Source: an uncultured Paracoccaceae bacterium
GTDB taxonomy: Bacteria > Pseudomonadota > Alphaproteobacteria > Rhodobacterales > Rhodobacteraceae
Reading direction: 5' to 3'
Length of the DNA stretch: 42,175 nucleotides
Assembly: GCA_938028765.1 (NCBI GenBank)
Contig: CALIZF010000028.1
Location: 1-42,175, forward strand
Made by a program: the position numbers and the translations under genes. The number at the start of each line of letters is the position of its first letter. Positions within the stretch are counted from its first letter, which is position 1. Below the pieces are notes generated by a model. That model was not told the DNA's origin. It saw only the letters and a program-made list of their open reading frames with translations, and did not search any database. Below are positions 7,756 to 16,281 of the stretch, piece after piece.

Positions 7756-8190
7756 ATGGTGCGCAACCTGTTCGCCTTCCTTGCGGGGGGGCTCTTCGGC
7801 GCGGGACTGCTGGTGTCGGGCATGGTCGATACGACCAAGGTCCAGGGCTGGCTCGACGTGTTCGGCAACTGGGATCCGACGCTGGCCTTCGTTCTGGGCG
7901 GGGCCATCCTGCCGATGGCGATCGCCTGGCAGGTGGCCGCGCGGCGGCGCACGGCGGTGCTGGGCAGCGCGCTGCCGGAGAAGCCCGATCCCCGGCTGGG
8001 TCACAACCTGGTCGTCGGGTCGCTGCTGTTCGGCATGGGCTGGGGGCTTGCGGGCCTCTGCCCCGGACCGGCCATGGCCTCGCTGTCGTTCGGGGGCTGG
8101 GGCGGGCTGCTGTTCCTTGCCGCGATGATCGCGGGTATGATCGCGGCGCCCGCGGTCCGCGTCCGGGTCGACCGTCTGGCTTCCGCCTGA
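7756..8190 (+). CDS. pmpB: DUF6691/YeeE-family transporter subunit (PmpB-like)
   Basis: 144 residues, four hydrophobic segments, and the second-half signature GLAGLCPGPAMASL with Cys102. It begins one base after the stop of the pmpA-like gene, which implies coupled translation and a stoichiometric pair. Together the two reproduce the two pseudo-symmetric halves of full-length YeeE. Role in export or import of sulfur species is inferred from operon context. Confidence 0.85.
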   Translation: MVRNLFAFLAGGLFGAGLLVSGMVDTTKVQGWLDVFGNWDPTLAFVLGGAILPMAIAWQVAARRRTAVLGSALPEKPDPRLGHNLVVGSLLFGMGWGLAGLCPGPAMASLSFGGWGGLLFLAAMIAGMIAAPAVRVRVDRLASA

Positions 8191-8200
8191 GGAGACATTC

Positions 8201-8632
8201 ATGGACATCCGCGCGATCACACCCGACTATGCGGTCAGCCCGCAGATCGACCCCGAGGATCTTCCCGCCATCGCCGCGGCCGGTTTCCGCGTCGTGATCG
8301 ACAACCGCCCCGATCGGGAGATTCCGCCCAGCCATCACGCCGCCGCCATGCGTGCGGCGGCAGAGGCGGCGGGTCTCGTGTTCGTCGAAAACCCGGTGAC
8401 GGGCGGGATGCTGACCGACGAGAACGTCGCAGCGCAGCGCGCCGCGATCGACGCGGCGCCGGGTCCGGTGCTGGCCTATTGCGCCAGCGGCAACCGGTCG
8501 TCGATCGTCTGGGCGCTGGCCATGGCGGGCCGGCGGCCGGCCGAGGAGCTGATCGGGCTGCCCGCCCGGTTCGGCTACCAGCTGGCCGGCCTGCGCCCCA
8601 TGATCGACGCGCTGGCAGCCGAGCGCGCCTGA
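8201..8632 (+). CDS. TIGR01244-family sulfur transferase/phosphatase-like (DUF442)
   Basis: 143 residues with the dual-specificity-phosphatase-like fold: VVIDNRPDRE in the N-terminal half and the P-loop YCASGNRSS, where Cys94 and Arg99 form the Cys-x4-Arg active site typical of this family. Family members act as rhodanese-like sulfur transferases next to persulfide dioxygenases, supplying or clearing the protein-bound persulfide. A ribosome site (GAGGAG region) lies just upstream. It is the last gene of the operon, followed by a strong terminator. Confidence 0.85.
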   Translation: MDIRAITPDYAVSPQIDPEDLPAIAAAGFRVVIDNRPDREIPPSHHAAAMRAAAEAAGLVFVENPVTGGMLTDENVAAQRAAIDAAPGPVLAYCASGNRSSIVWALAMAGRRPAEELIGLPARFGYQLAGLRPMIDALAAERA

Positions 8633-8660
8633 CCGCGCGGACGCATCCCGGTTGGCCCCG

Positions 8661-8691
8661 AACCCGCCGCACCAGCGGCGGGTTCTTCTTT
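8661..8691 (+). terminator. Rho-independent terminator of the persulfide operon
   Basis: A perfect 10-bp stem AACCCGCCGC / GCGGCGGGTT with loop ACCA, followed by CTTCTTT. It stands 28 bases after the DUF442 stop codon. Confidence 0.9.
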
Positions 8692-8896
8692 GTCAGGTGC
8701 CCCGGCCGGGGAACGCCGCGCGCGCGTCCGCCGCGTGCCACTGGCGTCGCGCAGCCTTGCCATTGCGGCCCCCGCCGGCCGCGCCGGCACGGCGGCGTGC
8801 ACGTCCGCGCCGGTCGCCGCGGGTGCGCCTTCTGCTGGCCGAAGGGATCAAGCCCGATTCCCCGCGGTGCCCGCCGGGGCCGCTGGCGGTGCCCGG

Positions 8897-9895
8897 TCAG
8901 GCGCTGCGCGCCATCGGCGCTTCGGGCGGGCGGGCGGTCGCATCGGGCGGGGCCCCGGCGGCTGCAGGGTGGGGGGCGACCGGCACGGGCGCCCGCGCGG
9001 CAGCACCCGCATCCTCGATCCGGTTCAGGCGCAGGGCGCGCAGGCCGCGGTTCTGGCCCAGCCGGGCCTCCGCCACCTTCCGGCCCCCCGCCGCCTCGAG
9101 CGCAACGGTGTCGATCGAGGCCTGACCGATGGGTAGGACGGCACCGACGCGGAAGGCGGAAACCTGCGCGAGCGGCAGGCGGATGCGGCCGATTACGGCG
9201 TGCAGCGTCACCTCCGACTGCGCCACCGCAGCACTCAGCGCCTGCGACCAGGCCCGGGCGGCCTGCGCCGGATCGGGCGCGGCGGGCTTCTTCGCCACAG
9301 GCTTCGGCCCCCGGCCTTCGGCCGGCAGCGCCAGCAAGACCCGCCCCTGCCGCCCGGCGTCGCCGAGCACCACGGTCGCGGTCATCACGCGATAGGGCTG
9401 GTCGTCGAGCAGCAGGCCGAGCGGCCGGGCATCGTCGAGGAATGACGCATAGTGGAACCCCCCGGCCCAGGCAAGGTCGGGCGATTCGGCCAGACCCGCT
9501 TCCATGTCGCGCAGCGCGCGGTCGAGCGTGCCGGCGACCATCGCGGCGTCGGTGCGCGTCGGCCGGCGCGGGGGGGGCGGCGCGCCGGTCAGGCGGCCGG
9601 TGGTCTGCACCTCGATCAGGGCCGCCATCACCTCGGGCGACAGCGCCATGGTGCCAAGCCCGCCCTCCGGCCCTTCCAGCATTGCTAGGAAGGCGCGATC
9701 GGGCGGCTGCTCGAGAAGCTCGGCCAGCGACATCCGCGCTTCGGCAAGCCGCGTCACCTCGAGGTCGAGCCCCACCTCGTCCCGCGCGGCACGGGCCAAG
9801 GCCAGACGGAAGGCGCGCGCCGCCCCGTCGGGCCCCGTCGCGGCAGCGCGCGCCGCACCCCCGGCCTTCCGCCGCAGAACCGAACCATCCGTCAT
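8897..9895 (-). CDS. FliM/FliN-family flagellar motor switch-like protein
   Basis: 332 residues. The C-terminal third (about 228-300) matches a SpoA/FliN domain: VTLHAVIGRIRLPLAQVSAF followed by RVGAVLPIG and ALEAAGGRKVAEARLG, the small beta-domain that builds the flagellar C-ring. The N-terminal two thirds are variable and contain a Pro/Arg linker; the C-terminal tail is Ala/Pro-rich. No CheY-binding FliM N-terminal peptide is seen. No other flagellar gene is in the window, so it is an orphan copy of the type found in Rhodobacteraceae. Role in the C-ring is inferred. Confidence 0.75.
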   Translation of the reverse strand: MTDGSVLRRKAGGAARAAATGPDGAARAFRLALARAARDEVGLDLEVTRLAEARMSLAELLEQPPDRAFLAMLEGPEGGLGTMALSPEVMAALIEVQTTGRLTGAPPPPRRPTRTDAAMVAGTLDRALRDMEAGLAESPDLAWAGGFHYASFLDDARPLGLLLDDQPYRVMTATVVLGDAGRQGRVLLALPAEGRGPKPVAKKPAAPDPAQAARAWSQALSAAVAQSEVTLHAVIGRIRLPLAQVSAFRVGAVLPIGQASIDTVALEAAGGRKVAEARLGQNRGLRALRLNRIEDAGAAARAPVPVAPHPAAAGAPPDATARPPEAPMARSA

Positions 9896-9956
9896 CGCCG
9901 CCCCCGCCGCTGCCGCCCGTCCTGCAACCAGTGGCAGAGCGGCGTTGACGAAGCGT

Positions 9957-12659
9957 TTATGCCGCCCGGTCCCCGGCCTTCAGCACCTGCGGAAAGGACA
10001 CCCGGAAGGCCGCGCCTCCGCGGCCGGGCAGGTAGGCGATGCCACCGCCGAGGTTCTGCATGATCTCGCGACAGATCGCGAGGCCGAGGCCCGCGCCCCC
10101 TGCCCTCGTCTCGTCGGTGAGGCGGGCGAACTTCTCGAAGATCAGGCCCTGGCTTTCGGCCGGAATGCCCGACCCGTTGTCAATGAAGTCCACCGTCACC
10201 TGCCCGCCCTGACGGCGCACCGCGATCCGCAGCGCGGGATCGTCGGCGTCGCAGTATTTCCGCGCGTTCGAGATGACGTTGATGAACACCTGCGCCAGCC
10301 GGTCGGTGTCCGAGGTCACCTCGAAATCCTCGGCCTCGGGATCGCGCTGAACGCTGAAGCGGCGTTCGGGGCGGGTCGCGGCGGCGGCGGTCAGGGCGCG
10401 GTCGATCAGGTCGGACAGGCGCGCGGTGCGGATCGCAAGCTGCACGGTGCCGTTTTCCAGGACAGACAAATCCAAGAGGTCGTCCAGCAGGCGCGTCAGC
10501 CGCACCGCCTCGTCGTGGATGATGCCGGCGTAGCGCACGGTCATCGCGGGCGGCAGCTCGCCGTCGCGCAGGATCTCGGAAAACGCCCGGATCGAGGTCA
10601 TGGGTGTGCGCAGCTCGTGACTGATCTGGCTGAGGAAGGCATCCTTCTGCACCGACAGCTGGGTCAGCTTGTCGTTCGCCTCGCGCAGCTGCCGGGCGGT
10701 GCGGGTCAGTTCCGCCTCGCGCGCCTCGAGACGGGCGGAATATTCCATGATCTGCGCCGTCTCGTTCGCCACCGCCATCAGATCCTCGACGCTGACGGTC
10801 GCGCCGCCGGTGATCTGCACCAGCATCGCATGGGCCGTCGCCGCCCCGACCGACCCCGACAGCCGGCGCTCCAGCGCGTCGAGGAAGGCGGGCGTGATGT
10901 CGGGCAGCCAGCCGGCCTTTCCTTGCGCGGCGGCGGCATCGCGGAAGAAGGCGAGCGCCGCGTCCTCGCCGAGGATCCGCTGCGCCATGACCAGCAGTTC
11001 CTCCGCCCCCGCGCCGCCGGCGGACCAGCCCCGCGCCGCCTCGCCTTCGGCAAAGACGTTGACGAAGGCCGCGCCCTGAACGCGCTCGAGCGGGCCGGGG
11101 AACGTGATCAGCGACACCGCGACGAATGCCCCGGCGTTCGCGGCCAGCGACCAGAAGAGGGCATGGATCAGGGGATCCATCCCGCCCACGCCGAAGAGGG
11201 CGCGGGGCCGCAGCCAGCCCGCGCCGAACGGGCCTTCGGCGAACACCGCCGCCGGGATCACCGTCCCCTCGCCGAACGAGGGCAGATAGAGCGTCCACAG
11301 CCACACCGAGAACCCGATCGTCAGCCCCGCCAGCGCCCCCGCCCGCGTCGCCCCGCGCCAGAAGATGCCGCCGAGCATCGCCGGCAGGATCTGCGCGACG
11401 CCGACGAAGGCGATCAGGCCGATAGCCGCCAGCCCCGCCGTTCCCGAGGCCATCGCGTAATAGCTGTAGCCGAGCGCCATCACCGCCGCGATGGCGACCC
11501 GGCGAGCGACCAGAACGATGCGCCGCAGGTCGCCCGCCTCGGCCCCGCGGCGGGGCAGCGACAGCCACAACGGCATGGCGACGTGGTTCGACAGCATGGT
11601 GGCCAGCGCGATCGCCTCCATGATGACCATCGAAGTGGCAGCCGAGAAGCCGCCGAGGAAGGCCAGCATGGCGAGCGTCCCCTGTCCTTCGGCCAGCGGC
11701 AGGGCCAGCACGAAGAGGTCGGGGTTCGTGCCCGCAGGCAGACGTTCGAGGCCGACGACCGCGATCGGCACCACGAACAGCGACATCAGCAGAAGGTAGG
11801 CCGGAAACGCCCAGGACGCGACGGCGAGGTGGCGCTCGTCGGCGTTCTCGACCACCAGCACCTGGAACATGCGCGGCAAGGTGATGATCGCGGCGGCGGC
11901 GCAGAAGATGAGACCCGTCCAGCGGTCGGGCTTCAGCTCCCAGCCCGCGACGGGCGAGGCGGCGATGCGGTCCAGCACGTCGGCGACGCCCCCCGCCAGC
12001 CCCCAGACGACGAAGGCGCCGACGGCAAGCAGCGCCAGCAGCTTGACCACCGCCTCGACCGCGATGGCGGTGACGACCCCGTGGTGCTGTTCGTTGGCGT
12101 CGAGGTTGCGGGTGCCGAACAGGATCGTGAAGATCGCAAGCCCCGCCGCCACCCACATCGCAGTCTGCGCCGGGCGGTCGAGATGCCAGCCCGCAGGCGT
12201 GTCCGAGGCGAACACGGCGAAGGACAGGGACACCGACTGGAGCTGCAACGCGATGTAGGGGGTCGATGCGGTGACGCAGATCAGTGTGACGACCACGCCG
12301 ATCAGCGGCGACTTGCCGAAGCGCGAGGACACGAGATCCGCGATCGAGGTGATCCGGTGGGTCTTGGCGATCCGCACCAGCTTGCGCAGCAGGATCCACC
12401 AGCCGAGGAACACCAGCGTGGGCCCGAGGTAGATGGTCAGGAACTCCAGCCCCGAGCGGACGGCATAGCCGACAGCGCCGTAGAAGGTCCAGGCGGTGCA
12501 GTAGACCGACAGCGACAGCGTGTAGACGACAGGCGAGCGCAGCCAGCGCGGCGGGCCCGCGCCGTCGGCGGCCGCCGTGCGCCGCTCGACGGCGAAGGCG
12601 ACCGCGAACAGGATGGCGACATAGGCGATGCAGGCAAGGACGAGCAGGTCGAACGGCAC
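9957..12659 (-). CDS. Sodium:solute symporter-sensor histidine kinase fusion (CbrA/CrbS-like)
   Basis: 900 residues. Residues 1 to about 500 form a multi-helix SLC5 symporter domain (YTLSLSVYCTAWTFYGAVGY, then ITSIADLVSSRFGKS). A STAC-like linker follows (about 530-630) and a coiled segment leads to the kinase. The H-box is ISHELRTPMTS with His681; the ATPase domain has N-box VISNARKY, DNGSGIP and GAGLGLAICREIM. There is no C-terminal receiver domain. By family knowledge these proteins couple solute binding or transport (acetate, histidine, others) to phosphorelay. It is the last gene of an operon with a single-domain receiver and a small membrane protein. Confidence 0.9.
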   Translation of the reverse strand: MPFDLLVLACIAYVAILFAVAFAVERRTAAADGAGPPRWLRSPVVYTLSLSVYCTAWTFYGAVGYAVRSGLEFLTIYLGPTLVFLGWWILLRKLVRIAKTHRITSIADLVSSRFGKSPLIGVVVTLICVTASTPYIALQLQSVSLSFAVFASDTPAGWHLDRPAQTAMWVAAGLAIFTILFGTRNLDANEQHHGVVTAIAVEAVVKLLALLAVGAFVVWGLAGGVADVLDRIAASPVAGWELKPDRWTGLIFCAAAAIITLPRMFQVLVVENADERHLAVASWAFPAYLLLMSLFVVPIAVVGLERLPAGTNPDLFVLALPLAEGQGTLAMLAFLGGFSAATSMVIMEAIALATMLSNHVAMPLWLSLPRRGAEAGDLRRIVLVARRVAIAAVMALGYSYYAMASGTAGLAAIGLIAFVGVAQILPAMLGGIFWRGATRAGALAGLTIGFSVWLWTLYLPSFGEGTVIPAAVFAEGPFGAGWLRPRALFGVGGMDPLIHALFWSLAANAGAFVAVSLITFPGPLERVQGAAFVNVFAEGEAARGWSAGGAGAEELLVMAQRILGEDAALAFFRDAAAAQGKAGWLPDITPAFLDALERRLSGSVGAATAHAMLVQITGGATVSVEDLMAVANETAQIMEYSARLEAREAELTRTARQLREANDKLTQLSVQKDAFLSQISHELRTPMTSIRAFSEILRDGELPPAMTVRYAGIIHDEAVRLTRLLDDLLDLSVLENGTVQLAIRTARLSDLIDRALTAAAATRPERRFSVQRDPEAEDFEVTSDTDRLAQVFINVISNARKYCDADDPALRIAVRRQGGQVTVDFIDNGSGIPAESQGLIFEKFARLTDETRAGGAGLGLAICREIMQNLGGGIAYLPGRGGAAFRVSFPQVLKAGDRAA

Positions 12660-12690
12660 GGCTCAGCCCCCGCCTGATGCGCCGTCCGGC

Positions 12691-12957
12691 CTAGCCATCG
12701 CGCCCCTGTCCCTCGGACGGCGGGCGGCTGAGCCCGGGCGCCAGCGCGGCGGCAGCGGCGATCAACAGCGCCCAGAGCGCGAAGAGGTAGACGGTATCGC
12801 CCGCGGTATCGCGCAGCGCGCCGGCCGGCGGTTCCCAGGCGAGCGGCAGCATCAGGAGGAGAAACCCCGCGAACGGCAGTATGCGCGCGGCGTCGATCAG
12901 GCGGCGGTGGCGATAGGCCGCGGGGGCGACGAAGGGGGCGCCGCCGAGGGTCGTCAT
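12691..12957 (-). CDS. Small two-helix membrane protein in the symporter-kinase operon
   Basis: 88 residues with two hydrophobic helices (about 24-41 and 53-74), separated by a short loop EPPAGALRDTAGDTV. Its ATG overlaps the TGA of the receiver gene (ATGA), and its stop is 31 bases before the symporter-kinase start, so all three are one transcript. Small helper subunits accompany several sodium:solute symporters; here it may be a partner of the SLC5 domain (inference). Confidence 0.7.
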   Translation of the reverse strand: MTTLGGAPFVAPAAYRHRRLIDAARILPFAGFLLLMLPLAWEPPAGALRDTAGDTVYLFALWALLIAAAAALAPGLSRPPSEGQGRDG

Positions 12958-13355
12958 GCGTCGCCCGCGGCGCGGCCGGCCGGCGCCGCCTCGGCCATCA
13001 GCGCGCGCAGTTCCGCAAGGATCGCGGCGTTCGAGAAGGGCTTGGCGACGAAGCGGTTCGCCCCCGCCGCCGCCGCGCGCTCGCGGTCGGCGCCCTGCCC
13101 CCGCGCGGTCAGCATCAGGACCGGCAGGCCCGCCGTGGCCGGTGCCGCGCGCAGGTCGTGCAGGATGTCGTAGCCCGACCGGCCCGGCAGCATCACGTCA
13201 AGGATCAGCGCGTCGGGCGCGTGTCGTTTCACCGCCTCGACCGCGCTCGCGCCGTCATGGTGGCAGGTCACGCGCCAGCCGTCGCGGGCAAGGATGAAGC
13301 GAACCGCTTCGGCGATCGACGGTTCATCCTCGATCAGCAGCACATGCTGGCCCAT
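12954..13355 (-). CDS. Single-domain response regulator
   Basis: 133 residues made only of a receiver domain: acidic pair Glu9/Asp10, phospho-acceptor Asp53 in LILDVMLPG, Thr83 and Lys105 in FVAKPF. No DNA-binding or enzymatic output follows, so it must act by protein contact or as a phosphorelay intermediate. It is first in the operon with the symporter-kinase, which lacks its own receiver domain, so it is the obvious phosphorylation partner. Confidence 0.9.
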   Translation of the reverse strand: MGQHVLLIEDEPSIAEAVRFILARDGWRVTCHHDGASAVEAVKRHAPDALILDVMLPGRSGYDILHDLRAAPATAGLPVLMLTARGQGADRERAAAAGANRFVAKPFSNAAILAELRALMAEAAPAGRAAGDA

Positions 13356-13465
13356 CCGTCCGGTCCTCCCCTACCGCGCGGTCGTGCAGACGCGACTATG
13401 CGCGGCGCAGGGGGCGGCTGTCAAAAGCTATGGCGGACAGGCCGCCGCCGCCGTTGCGCCGCAGG

Positions 13466-14281
13466 TCAGCCCGGTTCCGGGGCGGCGGCAAGCACGGCCA
13501 GCGCCGCGGCGTGAACCGCGGCGTTCGCGGCGGCCAGCACCCGCCCGCCGCCCCGCGCCGGCCTTCCGCGCCAGTCGGTGACGATGCCGCCCGCGGCCTC
13601 GATCACCGCGATCGGCGCGGCGACGTCGTAGGGGGCAAGGCCCGCCTCGACCACCAGATCGACCTGCCCCGCGGCCACCAGCGCATAGGCGTAGCAGTCG
13701 AGGCCATAGCGCGTCAGCCGCACCTGCGCGGCGAGCCGGTGGAAGGCCGCGCGTTCGTCCCCGGTCCCGACCTCGGGGAAGGTCGACAACAGGATCGCCG
13801 CGTCGAGCGGCCGGGCTGCGCGCGCGCGCAAGGGATGGGTGCCCGTCGGCCCCGAGACCTCGGCCCGACCGAGGCCGCCGCGGAACCGTTCGCCGATGAA
13901 GGGCTGGTCGATCACGCCGTAAAAAGGTCCGTCCGCATCGGCCACGGCGATCAGCACGCCCCAGGTGGGCGCGCCGGCGAGGTAGGCACGGGTGCCGTCG
14001 ATGGGGTCGAGCACCCAGGTCAGGCCCGAGGTGCCGCGCTTCGCGCCGAGCTCCTCGCCGAGGATCGCGTCGTCGGGGCGAAGGCGCGCCAGCACGGCCC
14101 GCATTCGCGCCTCGGCCAGCCGGTCGGCCTCGGTCACGGGATCGAAGCGGTCGGCGTCCTTGCTGTCGGCCGCGATGCCGGTTCGGAAGTGCAGCAGCGT
14201 CGCCGCCCGCGCGGCATCCGCCAGCGCTTCGGCCACGGCCGCGATGTCGTCCGCCTCCGCCGCCGTCAAGGTCTGCCGCAT
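13466..14281 (-). CDS. hisN: Inositol monophosphatase-family phosphatase, probably histidinol-phosphatase (HisN)
   Basis: 271 residues with the metal-dependent phosphatase motifs in order: DPVTEADRLAE, GEELGAKRG, WVLDPIDGTRAYLAG (metal-binding Asp residues) and a C-terminal YDVAAPIAVIEAAGG. The family includes inositol-1-phosphatases, CysQ and the HisN histidinol-phosphatases of alphaproteobacteria; the RAYLAG-type extension of the DPIDGT motif favours HisN. It is monocistronic as far as visible. Substrate is inferred. Confidence 0.8.
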   Translation of the reverse strand: MRQTLTAAEADDIAAVAEALADAARAATLLHFRTGIAADSKDADRFDPVTEADRLAEARMRAVLARLRPDDAILGEELGAKRGTSGLTWVLDPIDGTRAYLAGAPTWGVLIAVADADGPFYGVIDQPFIGERFRGGLGRAEVSGPTGTHPLRARAARPLDAAILLSTFPEVGTGDERAAFHRLAAQVRLTRYGLDCYAYALVAAGQVDLVVEAGLAPYDVAAPIAVIEAAGGIVTDWRGRPARGGGRVLAAANAAVHAAALAVLAAAPEPG

Positions 14282-14388
14282 CGCCGCCTCCGCCCGCCTG
14301 CCCGTCTGACGATTGCACGTGGGACAATCAGCCCGGCTGGCCGCTAGCGCGACCCGGACCGGGGGTCAAGCGGCGGCGCGGGCCTGCG

Positions 14389-14748
14389 TCAGGCGGCCGC
14401 CTCGGACAGGACGCGGGCAAGGTCGAACAGGCGCCGGCGCTGCGCCTCGGGGATCGCGTAGTAGGCGCGGACGAGTTCCATCGCCTCCTTGTCGCAGAGG
14501 TAATCGGCCGCGGTCGGCGAGGGGCGGCCGCCCTCGAGCCCCTCGAAGAAGAACGCGACCGGCACTTCGAGCACCCCCGCGATGTCGTAAAGGCGCGAGG
14601 CGCTGACGCGGTTCATGCCGGTCTCGTATTTCTGGATCTGCTGGAACTTGATGCCGACGCGATCGGCCAGTTGCTGCTGCGTCATGCCCAGCATCCACCG
14701 GCGATGCCGGATCCGCTTGCCGACATGCGCATCCACGGGATGTTTCAT
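14389..14748 (-). CDS. XRE-family transcriptional regulator
   Basis: I take the start at 14748 (MKHPVDAHVGKRIRHRRWML) because AAGGAGA lies correctly before it; the 39 extra residues of the longer frame belong to the leader. The 119-residue protein has a canonical HTH_3 domain (about residues 8-63: MTQQQLADRVGIKFQQIQKY) and a C-terminal helical part. The close fit to small Rhodobacteraceae Cro/CI-like regulators is from memory. A cluster of TTGC motifs in the upstream intergenic DNA may be its own target. Confidence 0.85.
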   Translation of the reverse strand: MKHPVDAHVGKRIRHRRWMLGMTQQQLADRVGIKFQQIQKYETGMNRVSASRLYDIAGVLEVPVAFFFEGLEGGRPSPTAADYLCDKEAMELVRAYYAIPEAQRRRLFDLARVLSEAAA

Positions 14749-14900
14749 TGATGTCTCCTTCGCGTCCCCTGCCTCCTCGGAAGCAAGAATCGTGCCATCA
14801 TGACCCGTGGGGATGGTTTCGCCTTCAAGCATTCGGATCGTTGAAGTTATCCAGACGGAGAACAAGGGAACCCCAAGATTGAAGCGCGCGTCGGCGGCGG

Positions 14901-14995
14901 TTGCGAAGGGTTGAGCCTGGTCAGCGCCTCAGCCGTTGCAAATTGCAATCGCATTGCGCAAAACACGCCTTGCGTCAACTTTTCCAGATTGCGAA
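14901..14995. promoter_or_regulatory. Cluster of TTGC motifs in the divergent intergenic region
   Basis: The 310 bases between the XRE gene and the quinone oxidoreductase gene hold no gene. They contain six TTGC tetramers on the plus strand (14901, 14936, 14943, 14954, 14970, 14989) plus three GCAA, including TTGCAAATTGCAA (14936-14948) and the palindrome TTGCGCAA (14954-14961). In DNA this GC-rich about a quarter of one TTGC would be expected by chance in 95 bases. I read it as a candidate operator array for the adjacent regulator; this is inference. Confidence 0.4.
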
Positions 14996-15058
14996 GCATG
15001 GCGTTTCCCGCGCGGTATGGCTAGCCTGCGAGGCGGTGCGCAACGGCATGAGGGACAT

Positions 15059-16033
15059 ATGGCGGCGCGGATGCAGGCCTACCGGGTCGAGGCGTTCGGC
15101 GGGGCGGCGGGCCTTGCCGAGGTGCCGGTGCCCGATCCGGGGCCGGGCGAGGTGCTGGTGCGCATCGCGGCCTGCGGGCTGAACTTCGCCGACCTTCTGA
15201 TGCTGAAGGGCGAATACCAGGAACGCCCCGCCCCGCCCTTCACCCTCGGGCTGGAAGTGGCAGGCACCGTCGCGGCGCTCGGCCCCGGCACGGCAGGACC
15301 GGCGCCGGGCACGCGGGTCGCCCTCTTTGCACCGCAGGGCGGGCTGGCGGAGTGGGGCGTCTTTCCGGCCGCCGCCGCACGGCCGATCCCGGATGCGATG
15401 CCCTTCGAGCACGCCGCGGCCTTCCTGATCGCCTACGGCACCTCGCACCTTGCGCTCGACCACAGGGCGCGGCTGCAGCCGGGCGAGACACTGCTGGTCA
15501 CCGGCGCGGCCGGCGGCGTCGGGCTGACGGCGGTGGAGATCGGCCGCCACATGGGCGCGCGCGTGATCGCCTGCGCGCGCGGGGCCGACCGGCTTGCGGT
15601 CGCGCAGGCGGCCGGCGCCCACCACCTGATCGACAGTGGGACCGAGGATCTGCGGGCGACGGTGAAGGCGCTCGGCGGGGCGGACGTGGTCTATGATCCG
15701 GTCGGGGGCGACCTCTTCATGGCGGCGCTGCGCAGCGCCAACCCCGGCGGGCGGCTGATCCCGGTCGGCTTCGCCGGCGGCGCGGTGCCGCAGATCCCCG
15801 CGAACATCCTTCTGGTCAAGAACCTGACGGTCATCGGCCTCTACTGGGGCGCCTACCGGACGCTGGACCCCGGCGCGATGGACGCGAGCATCGACACCCT
15901 GCTGACGTGGTATGCCGAGGGCGCGATCCGCCCGCACGTCAGCCACACGCTGCCGCTGGCCGAGGCGGACCGGGCGCTGGCGCTGCTGCGGGACCGGAAA
16001 TCCACCGGCAAGGTCGTGGTGACGATGGCGTGA
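15059..16033 (+). CDS. NADPH:quinone oxidoreductase-like zinc-free MDR protein
   Basis: The ATG at 15059 is preceded by GAGGG; upstream residues of the longer frame look non-coding. The 324-residue protein is a medium-chain dehydrogenase/reductase with GroES-like domain (about 1-115, GLNFADLLMLKGEY) and Rossmann domain with the NADPH motif TGAAGGVGLTAVEIG. The catalytic and structural zinc Cys residues of alcohol dehydrogenases are absent, which is typical of QOR/zeta-crystallin and enoyl-CoA-type reductases. The exact substrate is not deducible. It could be controlled by the XRE regulator divergent to it. Confidence 0.85.
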   Translation: MAARMQAYRVEAFGGAAGLAEVPVPDPGPGEVLVRIAACGLNFADLLMLKGEYQERPAPPFTLGLEVAGTVAALGPGTAGPAPGTRVALFAPQGGLAEWGVFPAAAARPIPDAMPFEHAAAFLIAYGTSHLALDHRARLQPGETLLVTGAAGGVGLTAVEIGRHMGARVIACARGADRLAVAQAAGAHHLIDSGTEDLRATVKALGGADVVYDPVGGDLFMAALRSANPGGRLIPVGFAGGAVPQIPANILLVKNLTVIGLYWGAYRTLDPGAMDASIDTLLTWYAEGAIRPHVSHTLPLAEADRALALLRDRKSTGKVVVTMA

Positions 16034-16281
16034 GGCCGCTCATCGCCACCCCGGCGGGCGCCTGTGCACCACGGCCGGCGGCGTGGGCCAGGGACGGCAG
16101 CCCCCCGGGCGCGCCCCGGGACGCGCCGGCCGACCGGCGGCGGCAGCCGCGACAAACCTGCGCCAAAGCCGAAGGTTTGGCGTCCGGATGCTTGAACTGT
16201 GCGCCTGCGCTGCCAATATCTGACCTGAGCGTCCCGGCATCCTGCCGGGGTGCTTTCGCCATAAGTATGACGGAGGCACAC

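Noticed and set aside
6303-7952. 549-codon minus-strand frame opposite blh-pmpA
   Set aside because: It spans several well-supported genes and an operator on the opposite strand and has no protein-like features.
9504-12677. 1057-codon open frame on the plus strand
   Set aside because: It is the antisense shadow of the symporter-kinase gene; its Arg/Gly/His-rich composition and lack of any domain are typical of reverse frames in GC-rich DNA.
14749-14865. N-terminal extension of the XRE regulator
   Set aside because: A strong AAGGAGA site lies just before the internal ATG at 14748 and the extension has no domain-like sequence.
16104-16139. GC hairpins downstream of the quinone oxidoreductase gene
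   Set aside because: Self-complementary CCCGGG and CGCCGG/CCGGCG stems exist but no T-run follows, so I do not call a terminator.
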